Below, in pieces: positions 16,243 through 25,193 of a DNA stretch of 49,561 nucleotides (within the stretch, counting starts at the first letter, position 1; each line of letters begins with the position of its first letter). Both the position numbers and the translations under genes were made by a program. The DNA comes from CAZKUR01 sp964556005 (lineage in GTDB: Bacteria; Bacteroidota; Ignavibacteria; Ignavibacteriales; Ignavibacteriaceae). The stretch is taken from assembly GCA_964556005.1 (NCBI GenBank), contig CAZKUR010000024.1, positions 1-49,561 of the forward strand, given 5' to 3'. The notes beneath the pieces were generated by a model that was given only the letters and a program-made list of their open reading frames with translations, had not been told where the DNA came from and did no database searches.

Positions 16243-18867
16243 CTAATTGTGCCGCGGCTGAAGCAGCTTTGCAATTAGGCCTGACCAGCCTGTTTGATGT
16301 GATGCACCTAATCCTTCGCCGGTATCTCCATTGAAATATTCATGAAACGGGATGTAATCTTTGAAGTTTTCATCGGTTTGAAATTTATTATTATTTCCGA
16401 ATACTGGCCGTTTATTATCTTTATCTTTTAGAAAGATACATTTTAATCTTTCGGTTAATTTTTCTGCGATTTGTTTAATTGTGAAATACTTACCTGAACC
16501 TGTTGGGTATTCGATTTTAAAATCATCACCGTAATAGTGATGGAATTTTTGAAGCGATTCAATAATTAAAAAATTGGATGGAAACCATAGAGGGCCTCTC
16601 CAATTTGAATTGCCGCCGAACATATCATTATCCGATTCCGCCGGCGTGTACCTAACTTCATATTCCCGGTTGTTAAGATGAAGCGTATATGGATTCGTTT
16701 CATAATATTTTGAAAGAGATCTTACTCCGTAACCGGAAAGAAATTCCGTTTCATCAAGCATCCTGTATAGCAGTCTTTTCATCCTATGCCCGCGGAGAAG
16801 AGACAACAGTGTTCGTTCTCCTTCTCCGACCTCATCCCAGCGAGAAACCAATTTTGCCAGGTCTTGCCTGTACTTCAGAAACCAATCAAGCCTCTCAGCA
16901 AATTTGGGGGCAAACTTCATGACTTCAGGTTCAACTACTTCTACTGCAAAAAGCGGAATTAATCCCACCATTGATCTAACTTTTAATTTCTCGCCGTGCC
17001 CGTCATTACTGAGATGCAGCACATCATAATAGAATTCATCATCCTCATCCCAGAGACCTATTTCCTCACCACCGATATTTGTCATTGCCCCTGCGATGTA
17101 AAGGAAATGCTCAAAGAATTTTGTGGCAAGGTCCTGGTAAATACTATTAAACTTTGACAGCTCGAGTGCAATTCTCATCATGTTTAAACTATACATAGCC
17201 ATCCAACTTGTACCGTCGGATTGATCAATGTGAGCACCGCCCGGCAGACCGCTGCTTCTGTTAAAAACTCCAATGTTATCCATTCCTAAAAATCCGCCCT
17301 GGAAAATATTTTTTTCATCCCGGTCTTTTTTATTAACCCACCAGGTAAAGTTCAACAGAAGCTTGTGAAAAACTCTTTCAAGAAAATCCGTGTCGCTTTT
17401 ACCGGATTGTTTTTCGGAAATCTTGTAAACACGCCATGTTGCCCACGCGTGAACGGGCGGATTAACATCGTTAAAATTCCATTCATAAGCCGGAAGCTGC
17501 CCGTTGGGATGCATGTACCATTCTTTTGTAAAAATAATAAGCTGTTGTTTTGCATATTCGGGATCAATTAAGGCAAACGGAATGCAATGAAATGCCAGGT
17601 CCCATGTAGCGTACCAGGGATATTCCCATTTATCGGGCATAGAAATTATATCGAAATTATTTAAATGGAACCATTCGTTGTTCCTTCCCGTTTTTCGTTC
17701 ACCGGGAGGAGGAGGCTGAGAAGGATCGCCGGCAAGCCATTCCCTTACATCATAATAATAAAACTGCTTATTCCAGAGCATTCCCGCAAAAGCCTGCCTC
17801 TGAACGTTCTTTTCATCAATATCCTTAATATCTTTTTGAATTTCTTTGTAAAAATCATCTGCCTCGTTTTTTCGTTTCTTAAAAATTTCATCAAAATTTT
17901 CGAACGGATTGGGAAGAGATTCATTTGTTAATCGAAGCCTGATTGATTTGGATTCTTTACCATTAATTTTCAAAAAATAATTAAGTCCGGCCTTTGTTCC
18001 GCTTTTGTTTTCGTCAACGGCATCATCGATTCCGTTAACGATAAAATTATTTATCCCGTCTTTAAAAAATCCTTTTGCATCATTAACATCATAAAGCCGT
18101 TTTATATTTGTATCATTGCCGGTAAATAATTGTTCTGGCGAGCCTTCAAAATAAAAATTGTACTTTCCTAATTGCTTATGCTCAATTATTAAATGCCCGT
18201 CTCCCGATTTAACTGAAGGTTTATAGTCATCATAACCCCATGACCATGTATTTCTAAACCATATTTGCGGGACTAAATTTAATCCGGCTTTTTCAACGCC
18301 GTGGTTAACTACTGTTATTTTTATTAAAATATCTTCGGCTGATTTTTTTGCGTACTCAATAAAGATATCGAAGTATTTATTTTCATCAAATATTCCTGTA
18401 TCGATAAGCTCATACTCAGGATCCTTCTTACCTCGATTTTTATTATTCTCATAAAGTTCTTTGTATGGGAATTCACTTTGCGGATACTTGTATAACATTT
18501 TCATGTAAGAATGAGTCGGGATGTTATCGAGATAATAATAGTACTCTTTAACATCTTCACCGTGGTTACCTTCGAACCCGTTTAACCCGTAAAGAATTTC
18601 TTTTAAGATTGGATCTTTCCCGTTCCAGAAAGAAGGAGCAAAACAAAGGATCTGATTATCATCGCAAATACCGCCGATTCCTTCCTCACCCCACCTATAA
18701 GCTTTGCTTCGCGCCTGGTCGTGAGTACAGTAATTCCACGCATCACCGTTTTTGCTGTAATCTTCCCTTACGGTTCCCCATTGTCTTTCGGAAAGATAGG
18801 GGCCCCACTTTCTCCACCTATCCGAATTATTTTTCTCAAGACTTAATCTTTTCTTTTCTTCATTCAT
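16243..18867 (-). CDS. GH63 / MGH1-like glucosidase
   Basis: 874 aa from ATG 18867. An upstream in-frame ATG at 18987 would add 40 residues unlike the family, so I start at MNEEKKRLSLEKNN. The protein opens with WRKWGPYLSERQWGTVREDY, characteristic of bacterial GH63-type proteins. In the (alpha/alpha)6 barrel, YPWYATWDLAFHCIPFALID and GGNSNWRGPLWFPSNFLI carry the conserved acidic and aromatic residues, and DTGEGLGASHQTGWSGL ends the catalytic domain. Known relatives hydrolyse alpha-glucosidic bonds (processing glucosidase, glucosylglycerate or mannosylglycerate hydrolase). The substrate is open, but there is no signal peptide, so it acts in the cytoplasm, perhaps on a compatible solute or storage sugar. 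Confidence 0.82.
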   Translation of the reverse strand: MNEEKKRLSLEKNNSDRWRKWGPYLSERQWGTVREDYSKNGDAWNYCTHDQARSKAYRWGEEGIGGICDDNQILCFAPSFWNGKDPILKEILYGLNGFEGNHGEDVKEYYYYLDNIPTHSYMKMLYKYPQSEFPYKELYENNKNRGKKDPEYELIDTGIFDENKYFDIFIEYAKKSAEDILIKITVVNHGVEKAGLNLVPQIWFRNTWSWGYDDYKPSVKSGDGHLIIEHKQLGKYNFYFEGSPEQLFTGNDTNIKRLYDVNDAKGFFKDGINNFIVNGIDDAVDENKSGTKAGLNYFLKINGKESKSIRLRLTNESLPNPFENFDEIFKKRKNEADDFYKEIQKDIKDIDEKNVQRQAFAGMLWNKQFYYYDVREWLAGDPSQPPPPGERKTGRNNEWFHLNNFDIISMPDKWEYPWYATWDLAFHCIPFALIDPEYAKQQLIIFTKEWYMHPNGQLPAYEWNFNDVNPPVHAWATWRVYKISEKQSGKSDTDFLERVFHKLLLNFTWWVNKKDRDEKNIFQGGFLGMDNIGVFNRSSGLPGGAHIDQSDGTSWMAMYSLNMMRIALELSKFNSIYQDLATKFFEHFLYIAGAMTNIGGEEIGLWDEDDEFYYDVLHLSNDGHGEKLKVRSMVGLIPLFAVEVVEPEVMKFAPKFAERLDWFLKYRQDLAKLVSRWDEVGEGERTLLSLLRGHRMKRLLYRMLDETEFLSGYGVRSLSKYYETNPYTLHLNNREYEVRYTPAESDNDMFGGNSNWRGPLWFPSNFLIIESLQKFHHYYGDDFKIEYPTGSGKYFTIKQIAEKLTERLKCIFLKDKDNKRPVFGNNNKFQTDENFKDYIPFHEYFNGDTGEGLGASHQTGWSGLIAKLLQPRHN

Positions 18868-19127
18868 ATAAAAAACTTTTAAAATACTTATAGAAAGAAA
18901 ATTAAACAGAGTATTAGTTGAAAGAAAATATGGCCGGCAATACTTGATGAAAATCAAACTGGTTGTGCTTCGATTATTTTTGTACAATTCACTAAAAATT
19001 GGTTTTATAAAATAATTATTGAAAAATCTTCAGCTTATTTTTTGTTTAAGAAAGTGTTTACAAATTTTATTATTAAATTTGATGTAATCTTTTATCAAAT
19101 ATTTGCTCTAAATAACTTTATAATTTG

Positions 19128-19820
19128 ATGACATCTAACATTATTCAAAACGAAAAAAAAATTGCCGGAGAAAAGGCAGTTGAATTTATAAAAGAAAACA
19201 CAATTGTCGGTATCGGTACAGGTACAACAATTTATTATTCGATAAAAAAAATCGGGGAAATGGTTAAAGATGGTTTGAAAATTAAATGCGTTTCAACCTC
19301 GAATGAAACTACAAAGCTGGCGTTATCTTTAAATATTCCGTTAGCATCTCTCAATGAAATTAAAAAAATTGATTTAACTATCGATGGTGCGGATGAGGTA
19401 GATAAAAACCTTAACGGGATTAAAGGCGGAGGCGGTGCGCTGCTTTTTGAAAAAATCGTTGCCTTAAATTCAGAAGAAATAATATGGGTTGTCGATTCAA
19501 CAAAATTAGTTAAAAAATTAGGAAAGTTTCCTCTTCCGGTCGAGGTTGTTCCGTTCGGATATAAAAATTTACTTGAAAAATTCAAAGAAGAAAATTTTAA
19601 GCCGGTTCTTAGAAAAACAAGAGATGAAATTTACACAACCGATGCGGGCCATTATATTATCGATCTCCAACTTGAAGAAATAAATGATCCGGCCCGGTTT
19701 TATAATCATTTAAAATGTTTTACTGGTGTCATAGAGGCAGGTTTATTCATCGATATTGCGGATACGGTGATTACAGGTAGAGGCGATAAAGTTGAGATAT
19801 TGAAACGGAAAAGAATTTAA
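19128..19820 (+). CDS. rpiA: Ribose-5-phosphate isomerase A
   Basis: 230 aa from ATG 19128; a TTG three bases earlier is also in frame but unnecessary. Interconverts ribose-5-phosphate and ribulose-5-phosphate in the pentose phosphate pathway. Conserved blocks: VGIGTGTTIYYSIKKIGEMV (phosphate loop), DLTIDGADEVDKNLNGIKGG with the catalytic Asp residues, and GGGGALLFEKIVALNS followed by a conserved VDSTKLVKKLGKFPLPVEV. Length and order are standard. It is transcribed away from the GH63 gene across about 260 bases of AT-rich DNA and ends just before a GC-rich hairpin. Confidence 0.95.
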   Translation: MTSNIIQNEKKIAGEKAVEFIKENTIVGIGTGTTIYYSIKKIGEMVKDGLKIKCVSTSNETTKLALSLNIPLASLNEIKKIDLTIDGADEVDKNLNGIKGGGGALLFEKIVALNSEEIIWVVDSTKLVKKLGKFPLPVEVVPFGYKNLLEKFKEENFKPVLRKTRDEIYTTDAGHYIIDLQLEEINDPARFYNHLKCFTGVIEAGLFIDIADTVITGRGDKVEILKRKRI

Positions 19821-19828
19821 AATAAAAA

Positions 19829-19869
19829 AGGCCGGCTTGGAGGTACAATAAGTCTGGAAAGGCCGGCCT
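19829..19869 (-). terminator. GC-rich hairpin, likely terminator of the micro-ORF unit
   Basis: AGGCCGGC (19829-19836) and GCCGGCCT (19862-19869) are perfect inverted arms with a 25-base loop. Read on the minus strand the hairpin is followed by TTTTTTATTTT, as in intrinsic terminators. On the plus strand a weaker T-rich stretch follows further on. It separates rpiA from the two small minus-strand genes. Confidence 0.55.
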
Positions 19870-19884
19870 GTGTATACTATTTAG

Positions 19885-19983
19885 TTATTTTTTTAGTGCT
19901 TGAGATACCTTCCTGGAACTTTTCCAGCCAAGGAACATCAATACCCCAATAAAAGCAATAGTACCTAATTCAGCAATACCCAT
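19885..19983 (-). CDS. 32-residue single-helix membrane micro-protein
   Basis: ATG at 19983 is preceded by AGGAGTG with normal spacing. The peptide is MGIAELGTIAFIGVLMFLGW followed by a basic tail ending ALKK, so one hydrophobic helix with a positive C-terminus that should face the cytoplasm. It lies about 100 bases behind another micro-ORF of the same design and before a hairpin with a T-run, consistent with a small transcription unit. I do not recognise a family. Small single-helix subunits of respiratory enzymes (CcoQ, KdpF types) have a similar shape but no sequence match is claimed. Confidence 0.6.
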   Translation of the reverse strand: MGIAELGTIAFIGVLMFLGWKSSRKVSQALKK

Positions 19984-20083
19984 TTGCGTTCACTCCTATT
20001 ATAATTTGTTGATTTTGTTATTTATTAAAACTTTTTTTTCAACAACGGAATTTACATTTCTTAATTTTTCCGTACCCAAATTT

Positions 20084-20188
20084 TTAATGTACTCTTTCTT
20101 TTTTCTCAATAACTTTTTTCAAAATGTTTACTCCAAGAAAAAAGAGTGAAATTAAAAAAACAATTACTAAATAAGTTTCCAGACTCAT
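20084..20188 (-). CDS. 34-residue single-helix membrane micro-protein
   Basis: ATG at 20188 follows AGAGG. The sequence starts MSLETYLVIVFLISLFFLGV and ends with a strongly basic segment (KKVIEKKERVH). It is therefore a one-helix membrane peptide with the same layout as the gene 100 bases downstream, though the two sequences are not alike. Below the length most gene finders accept. No family recognised; the tandem arrangement is the main argument that it is real. Confidence 0.5.
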   Translation of the reverse strand: MSLETYLVIVFLISLFFLGVNILKKVIEKKERVH

Positions 20189-20427
20189 AAAAACCTCTGC
20201 ACTGAAATCTTCAACTATAATACCACCAATATGAGACATGATATTTTCACTTTATCAACTAATAAAAATTTAACCTCATTGTTTTTGTAAATTTTATCGG
20301 TAAGATTTACGAAGATAAACTCTATAAAAGAAATTATTTCAATAAATAATTACCGCTTGATTGTTATTGAAAGTAATTTAGTCGAAAAATATTTAAAGTG
20401 TTTATTTTGAGACAAACGTGACATACA

Positions 20428-22044
20428 TTATTTCATCATGACCATTTTTTTAACAGCCCTTTGATTTCCTGCTCTTAGCTCATAAAAATAAATTCCACTT
20501 GCGAGGTTTTTATTTTCAAAACTGATTTTATGAAATCCGGGGTTCTGTTCTTTATTTATCAACGTCGAAATTTCCTGACCTATCGTATTGTAAATTTTTA
20601 ATGTTACGAATTCTCTATTTTTTAGCGTCCAGCTAATTTCCGTAGAAGGATTGAACGGATTGGGATAATTTTGATTTAACCTGAAACTTAAATTAGGCAA
20701 TCGTTTTTCGTGAACCGAAGTAATGCTTATATCTGTTATTTTCATCCAGATCTGGTAAATTCCTGTATAATTATCCATCCAGCTCGAATAAAGCTTATTC
20801 CCCACGGCAAGATTTGCAATATGATCTCCTTGATAATTTGTAGGTCCGCCGGCAATTGGCACGGGCTTAAACCTGTGATCGCTTATTACTTTCTCTGTCC
20901 AGGAATCTCCTCCGTCAGTAGACCTTGCAAGATAAACTTCTGCGGAATCGGAAGTGGTATTTCTGTCGTCGTAAAAAATAATATTTAATCCGCCGTTTTG
21001 GTCAACCGTCATCGCAGGAAAATATTGAATTGCACTGTCGTTAACAGCATCCTGATTTACCCTAATGCCTTCCGACCAGGTACTGCCGCCGTCGGTTGAA
21101 CGGTGAAGAATTATATCTGGATCAACGCTGTCTGCAGGCGCTAAACCCTTTTCAGTTGTTACGATATAAAGCCAGCCGTTTCTTGGTCCGCTGCTGGTAT
21201 CTATTGCAATCTGCGGCAAACTATTTACCCTGATGTTACTTTTTTCCGGCAGAGTTCCGTTTATCCCGCTCATGTTATATATGTTTTGAGCAGCCTGCCA
21301 GCTTACACCACCGTCGGAAGATTTTCCGAATCCTACAAAAATTTCCTTAAAGGGTGTACTATTATTAACTCCGGCCCAGCATACATAAACAGTTCCATCC
21401 TCAGCAATTGCAATTGAACCGCCCGAACACCGTGTAGATGATTGACTGTTTATGACCTGCTCAGGGCTCCAAACCTGCGAGCTGTCCGTTGAAGATGCAA
21501 AAGATGAAAGAATTCCGTTGGGTGCAGCGTAGTTTACCCACACTGAATATAATCTTCCGTAGTAAGGACTGCCGGCATTATTGTCAATTGCAACGGTTCC
21601 CTTATCTTCAACCTGTTCTTGAGTTATGGTTGCAGCATCAGACCATGTTTTGCCGGTATCATCTGAAAAATGGCTGTAAATACCAGCGAAAACAAAACCG
21701 ATATGTGTTAAAATCAACCTGTTATTTCGGTTGATTGCTATTTGCGGATCACCTCCGTGATTTATGATTTGATTTCCTTTACAAGTATCTGAGCCAAACC
21801 AGCTCATGCCCCCGTCGGTTGAAATGTAAACACCTTCGCTCTTAAAGAAAGCACTTGTATTTATTGTAACCGCACTTGCAAACATAAAATTAGGATCTAC
21901 AGGACTGACTGTAAGTACAGGTTCGGTTTGAGTAACTGTGCTGGGAAATATTAAAAAATTTGTTGAGTCACCACTTTGACCAAATATATTAACAGCGGAA
22001 ATCATAATAATAACGAAGAAATATAGTATCACTTTTTGCATCAT
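20428..22044 (-). CDS. Secreted sialidase-like BNR-repeat protein with T9SS sorting domain
   Basis: 538 aa. Signal peptide about residues 1-22 (ending NIFGQ). At least four Asp-box (BNR) motifs are visible: STDGGMSWFG, SSDGGVSWQ, STDGGSTWSE and STDGGDSWTE, evenly spread as in a six-bladed sialidase-type propeller. The C-terminal ~80 residues are a T9SS type A sorting domain (NQNYPNPFNPSTEISW, terminal KKMVMMK). BNR folds are shared by true exo-sialidases and many binding proteins; I could not identify the Arg triad, so enzymatic activity is uncertain. Its start lies 10 bases after the stop of the TonB receptor gene, indicating one operon and a linked envelope function. Confidence 0.8.
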   Translation of the reverse strand: MMQKVILYFFVIIMISAVNIFGQSGDSTNFLIFPSTVTQTEPVLTVSPVDPNFMFASAVTINTSAFFKSEGVYISTDGGMSWFGSDTCKGNQIINHGGDPQIAINRNNRLILTHIGFVFAGIYSHFSDDTGKTWSDAATITQEQVEDKGTVAIDNNAGSPYYGRLYSVWVNYAAPNGILSSFASSTDSSQVWSPEQVINSQSSTRCSGGSIAIAEDGTVYVCWAGVNNSTPFKEIFVGFGKSSDGGVSWQAAQNIYNMSGINGTLPEKSNIRVNSLPQIAIDTSSGPRNGWLYIVTTEKGLAPADSVDPDIILHRSTDGGSTWSEGIRVNQDAVNDSAIQYFPAMTVDQNGGLNIIFYDDRNTTSDSAEVYLARSTDGGDSWTEKVISDHRFKPVPIAGGPTNYQGDHIANLAVGNKLYSSWMDNYTGIYQIWMKITDISITSVHEKRLPNLSFRLNQNYPNPFNPSTEISWTLKNREFVTLKIYNTIGQEISTLINKEQNPGFHKISFENKNLASGIYFYELRAGNQRAVKKMVMMK

Positions 22045-22054
22045 AAATCACTCA

Positions 22055-24187
22055 TTATAAAAGATAAGTAAGATTTAAACCCATATAAAAATATCTTGGT
22101 TCGCCAGGTTCAAAATATCTACCGAGATAATCGTTGATATTTACAAACCCGATATATTTTTTATCGAAAATATTTCTTACACCAACATAACCGGTAATTT
22201 TATAGCTGTCAAGTTTAACATTCAATCCTGCCATGATATTTCCGTAAAAATATCCGGGTGCATATTGGGTATTGTCGTCATTCGCATACATTTTAGAAAA
22301 ATAATCACAATCCCATTGCAGGAGACCGAAAAGATCATCCGATAATTCATATTCATAATTTAGAATTACGTTTACGCTGTGAGTCGGAATTGCAGGTACT
22401 TTATTACCCGAAAAAACAGCCTGGGTAGAACCTGAAGGAGTATAAATTGTAGCTTTGTATTGATTATACTTAAAATTTGTAAAAGTATAATTCACAGTAA
22501 ACTCGATGCCTTCGAAGGGCTCTGTTTTAATTCCAGCTTCAAGCCCCACACGATGCGTTTGGTCCGCACTCCTAAAATATGTTTGTTGATATATTAAATA
22601 TGGAATAATTTCATTTTTAACGGTGTAATCAAAGAATGTAATATCAAAAAATACTTTTCTCATAAATTCCGTTTTGGAATTAAGGATATCTCCCTTGATG
22701 CCTAATTCAAAGTTGTAAGACTTCTCGGCATTTAAATCGGGATTAAGTGATAATTGGCGCCGTGTACTAAAATCAGTATTTTCTAATTCACTTAACGCAG
22801 GGTAATCATAGCTTACACCGTAAGATGAGTATAATGCAATATAAGGAGTCAGTTTGTAATTCAAACCGATTTTTGGTGCAAAGTTTTGCATCGTCCTGGT
22901 AGTATCTTTTTTACCTATAGGGAAAAGACTCGAATTTTGGAAAACATTTTTATCAAAACGCGAAAGCAGGAATACATCAAACTTTTCATTAATTATATTA
23001 TAATGTTCCATTAAAAAAAAGCCGAGGTCGCCTAAGCTTCCGTTATAATTATTTTGAAGGTCTAAGCCTTTATTGCCGGCAATATTATCAAAGTCTGTTA
23101 CCGGCCCGGCTTGATAGGCATAATCCATCCCGAAAGTAAATTTATTTTCATGATCAAAAATTTCTGATTTATTGGTATATTTTAAAATTGAGCCGAGTGA
23201 ATACCTTGTAGCAAAACTATAAAATTGGTTACCTGTGTTTACACCATCTTTAATACCGCCGTACCCCGAAATTTCAATTTCGTTATTGTCAGATTTACCG
23301 AAAGTGGTTTCAAACTTAATACCCAGCCTTCCTTTTTTTGTCTGGCTTTTATAATCTTGAGCAACTGCAAGCGGGTCTGTGCCATACGGATCGGCATTAT
23401 ATTCGGCTTGAGTTAATGAACCGGGGAGTTTAATATCGCCGTAAGTGTAAGCGCCTAAAATAGTCAAAAGAGATTTCGTCCCTAAGTATCCCTGGTAAAC
23501 TGCATTAACAAGATGCTGATGCTCGGCTGCATGCTGCCTGTAGCCGGTATTATTCCTATAAAAGTATGACAGGAAAAACCTGTAGCTTGAATTTACAACA
23601 CCGACTTTAAAACCGTTTTGTCTTAACCCGTAACCTCCGAATTGATTTGCTGAAGTAACGAATGACTGCGGGAAAGTAATATCGGTAGTAAAATTAATAA
23701 CACCGCCCGGAGCATTGGCATATAGAGAAGATAAGTTTCCTTTAACAACTTCAACTCCGCTCAGCGAGGAAAAATCTATATCGTCTACAACAGTTTGGCC
23801 ATCGGGTTCCGAGACCGGAATTCCCTGCTGTAAAATTTTTATACCTCTAACTCCAGTATTCGAACGCGAACCGTAACCTCTGAGTGAAATCCTAAGGTCA
23901 TGGTTGCTGTATTGCGTCTGCAAAAATAGACCAGGTACATCGGCCAGTACATCTCTAGCAATTGTTTTTCTACCCAAAGAAAGTTCAACTTTATCCACTT
24001 TAAAAACTGAAAACGGAACATCGATCATTCTCTCCTGCGTTCTTGTTCCCGTGACGACTATATCTTTTATCTCATATTTTAAAGTATCTTCTTTTTCCTG
24101 GGCTGATGAATAATTCGTGAAAATGATATTAATGAATAAGAAAATTATAAATGAACTTAAAATAAAAGGTTGGAAATTTTTTTTCAT
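22055..24187 (-). CDS. TonB-dependent outer-membrane receptor
   Basis: 710 aa from ATG 24187. The open frame begins 13 codons earlier, but MKKNFQPFILSSFIIFLF starts a normal signal peptide ending SSAQ. The plug domain starts IKDIVVTGTRTQERMIDVPF and contains SLRGYGSRSNTGVRGI, GGVINFTTDI and other FecA/FhuA-type plug features; the rest is a 22-strand barrel ending in FYMGLNLTYLL. The NTGVRGIKILQQGIPVSEPD segment is typical of siderophore or ferric-citrate-type receptors, so iron uptake is likely, though the ligand cannot be read. It is co-transcribed with the downstream BNR protein and diverges from trmB. Confidence 0.85.
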   Translation of the reverse strand: MKKNFQPFILSSFIIFLFINIIFTNYSSAQEKEDTLKYEIKDIVVTGTRTQERMIDVPFSVFKVDKVELSLGRKTIARDVLADVPGLFLQTQYSNHDLRISLRGYGSRSNTGVRGIKILQQGIPVSEPDGQTVVDDIDFSSLSGVEVVKGNLSSLYANAPGGVINFTTDITFPQSFVTSANQFGGYGLRQNGFKVGVVNSSYRFFLSYFYRNNTGYRQHAAEHQHLVNAVYQGYLGTKSLLTILGAYTYGDIKLPGSLTQAEYNADPYGTDPLAVAQDYKSQTKKGRLGIKFETTFGKSDNNEIEISGYGGIKDGVNTGNQFYSFATRYSLGSILKYTNKSEIFDHENKFTFGMDYAYQAGPVTDFDNIAGNKGLDLQNNYNGSLGDLGFFLMEHYNIINEKFDVFLLSRFDKNVFQNSSLFPIGKKDTTRTMQNFAPKIGLNYKLTPYIALYSSYGVSYDYPALSELENTDFSTRRQLSLNPDLNAEKSYNFELGIKGDILNSKTEFMRKVFFDITFFDYTVKNEIIPYLIYQQTYFRSADQTHRVGLEAGIKTEPFEGIEFTVNYTFTNFKYNQYKATIYTPSGSTQAVFSGNKVPAIPTHSVNVILNYEYELSDDLFGLLQWDCDYFSKMYANDDNTQYAPGYFYGNIMAGLNVKLDSYKITGYVGVRNIFDKKYIGFVNINDYLGRYFEPGEPRYFYMGLNLTYLL

Positions 24188-24399
24188 GTGGTCCGTCTTG
24201 TGCAAAAAATTAACAATAAAAAACAAATGAAGATTTATAAAAATCCCTTTTTTTCTTTCTGCTAATTAAATTAGAAACCGTTTAAAAAACCATTCAAAAA
24301 ATAGTAAAAAATGAAATACGGATGAATTTTTCATGAATTATTAAAGATTATTAATTTTACAGTCCTTAAATTGTTACAATAAATTAAAGATGCTTTTAA

Positions 24400-25041
24400 T
24401 TGGGAAGAAAAAAACATTTAAAACTTGAAGAGGTTGAATCGCTTCCAAACGTGTTTACAAAAGATACGCTGAATTTGGAAGGAGCTATCAAACAGTATTT
24501 CGACAATGATAACCCGGTGACTTTGGAAGTCGGCTGCGGCCAGGGAGATTATTCTATTTCTCTTGCACAGGAATTGCCCGATAAAAATTTTTTAGGAGTT
24601 GATATTAAAGGTGCAAGAATCTGGACAGGAGCTAAAAAAGCTTGGGAATTAAAATTATATAACACAGCATTTCTAATTACTTACGCCGATAACCTGCTCA
24701 ATCTATTACAAGAAATTAAGTTTGAAGAAATTTGGATCCCTTTCCCGGATCCTTTCCCGCGTCATAAAAGCATCACTAGAAGATTAGTTCATCCACGTTT
24801 TCTTCAGATTTATCAAAAAATATTATTGCCCGGCGGAAAGATAAATTTAAAAACCGATGATGAATCTTTATTTAACTATACATTAAAATTAGTGAATGAA
24901 AAAAATCTTAAGCTTTTCAAATCATCCGGCGACCTCTACAAAAGCACTTATTTAACGCTTGCTGAGAACGTAAAGACCAAGTATGAATTACAGCATATAA
25001 AGGACGGCAAGCTAATAAAATACATTTGCTTCGGGTTTTAA
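24400..25041 (+). CDS. trmB: tRNA (guanine-N7-)-methyltransferase
   Basis: 213 aa. SAM-dependent enzyme making m7G46 in tRNA variable loops. EVGCGQGDYSISLAQE is motif I, LGVDIKGARIWTGAKKA motif II, and IPFPDPFPRHKSITRRLVHP is the TrmB signature (FPDPWPKKRH-x-KRRL in most species). The first residues MGRKKHLKLEEV resemble the family start and are only reachable from TTG 24400; the ATG at 24390 is out of frame and stops after 12 codons. So a TTG start is the best reading. The gene diverges from the TonB receptor over about 210 AT-rich bases. Confidence 0.88.
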   Translation: MGRKKHLKLEEVESLPNVFTKDTLNLEGAIKQYFDNDNPVTLEVGCGQGDYSISLAQELPDKNFLGVDIKGARIWTGAKKAWELKLYNTAFLITYADNLLNLLQEIKFEEIWIPFPDPFPRHKSITRRLVHPRFLQIYQKILLPGGKINLKTDDESLFNYTLKLVNEKNLKLFKSSGDLYKSTYLTLAENVKTKYELQHIKDGKLIKYICFGF

Positions 25042-25193
25042 TATCTTGCAAAAAAAGACTTTAAAAAAAGACTTGTAAATCGTCGGAATTTGAGCTTTGT
25101 TGGTAATGTTAATTTTAATTTTTTCACATCGGTCCAGGAGAGTCCTATTTAACATATTGATACTGCATCTTTAACATTAAAAAAAATAAACTT

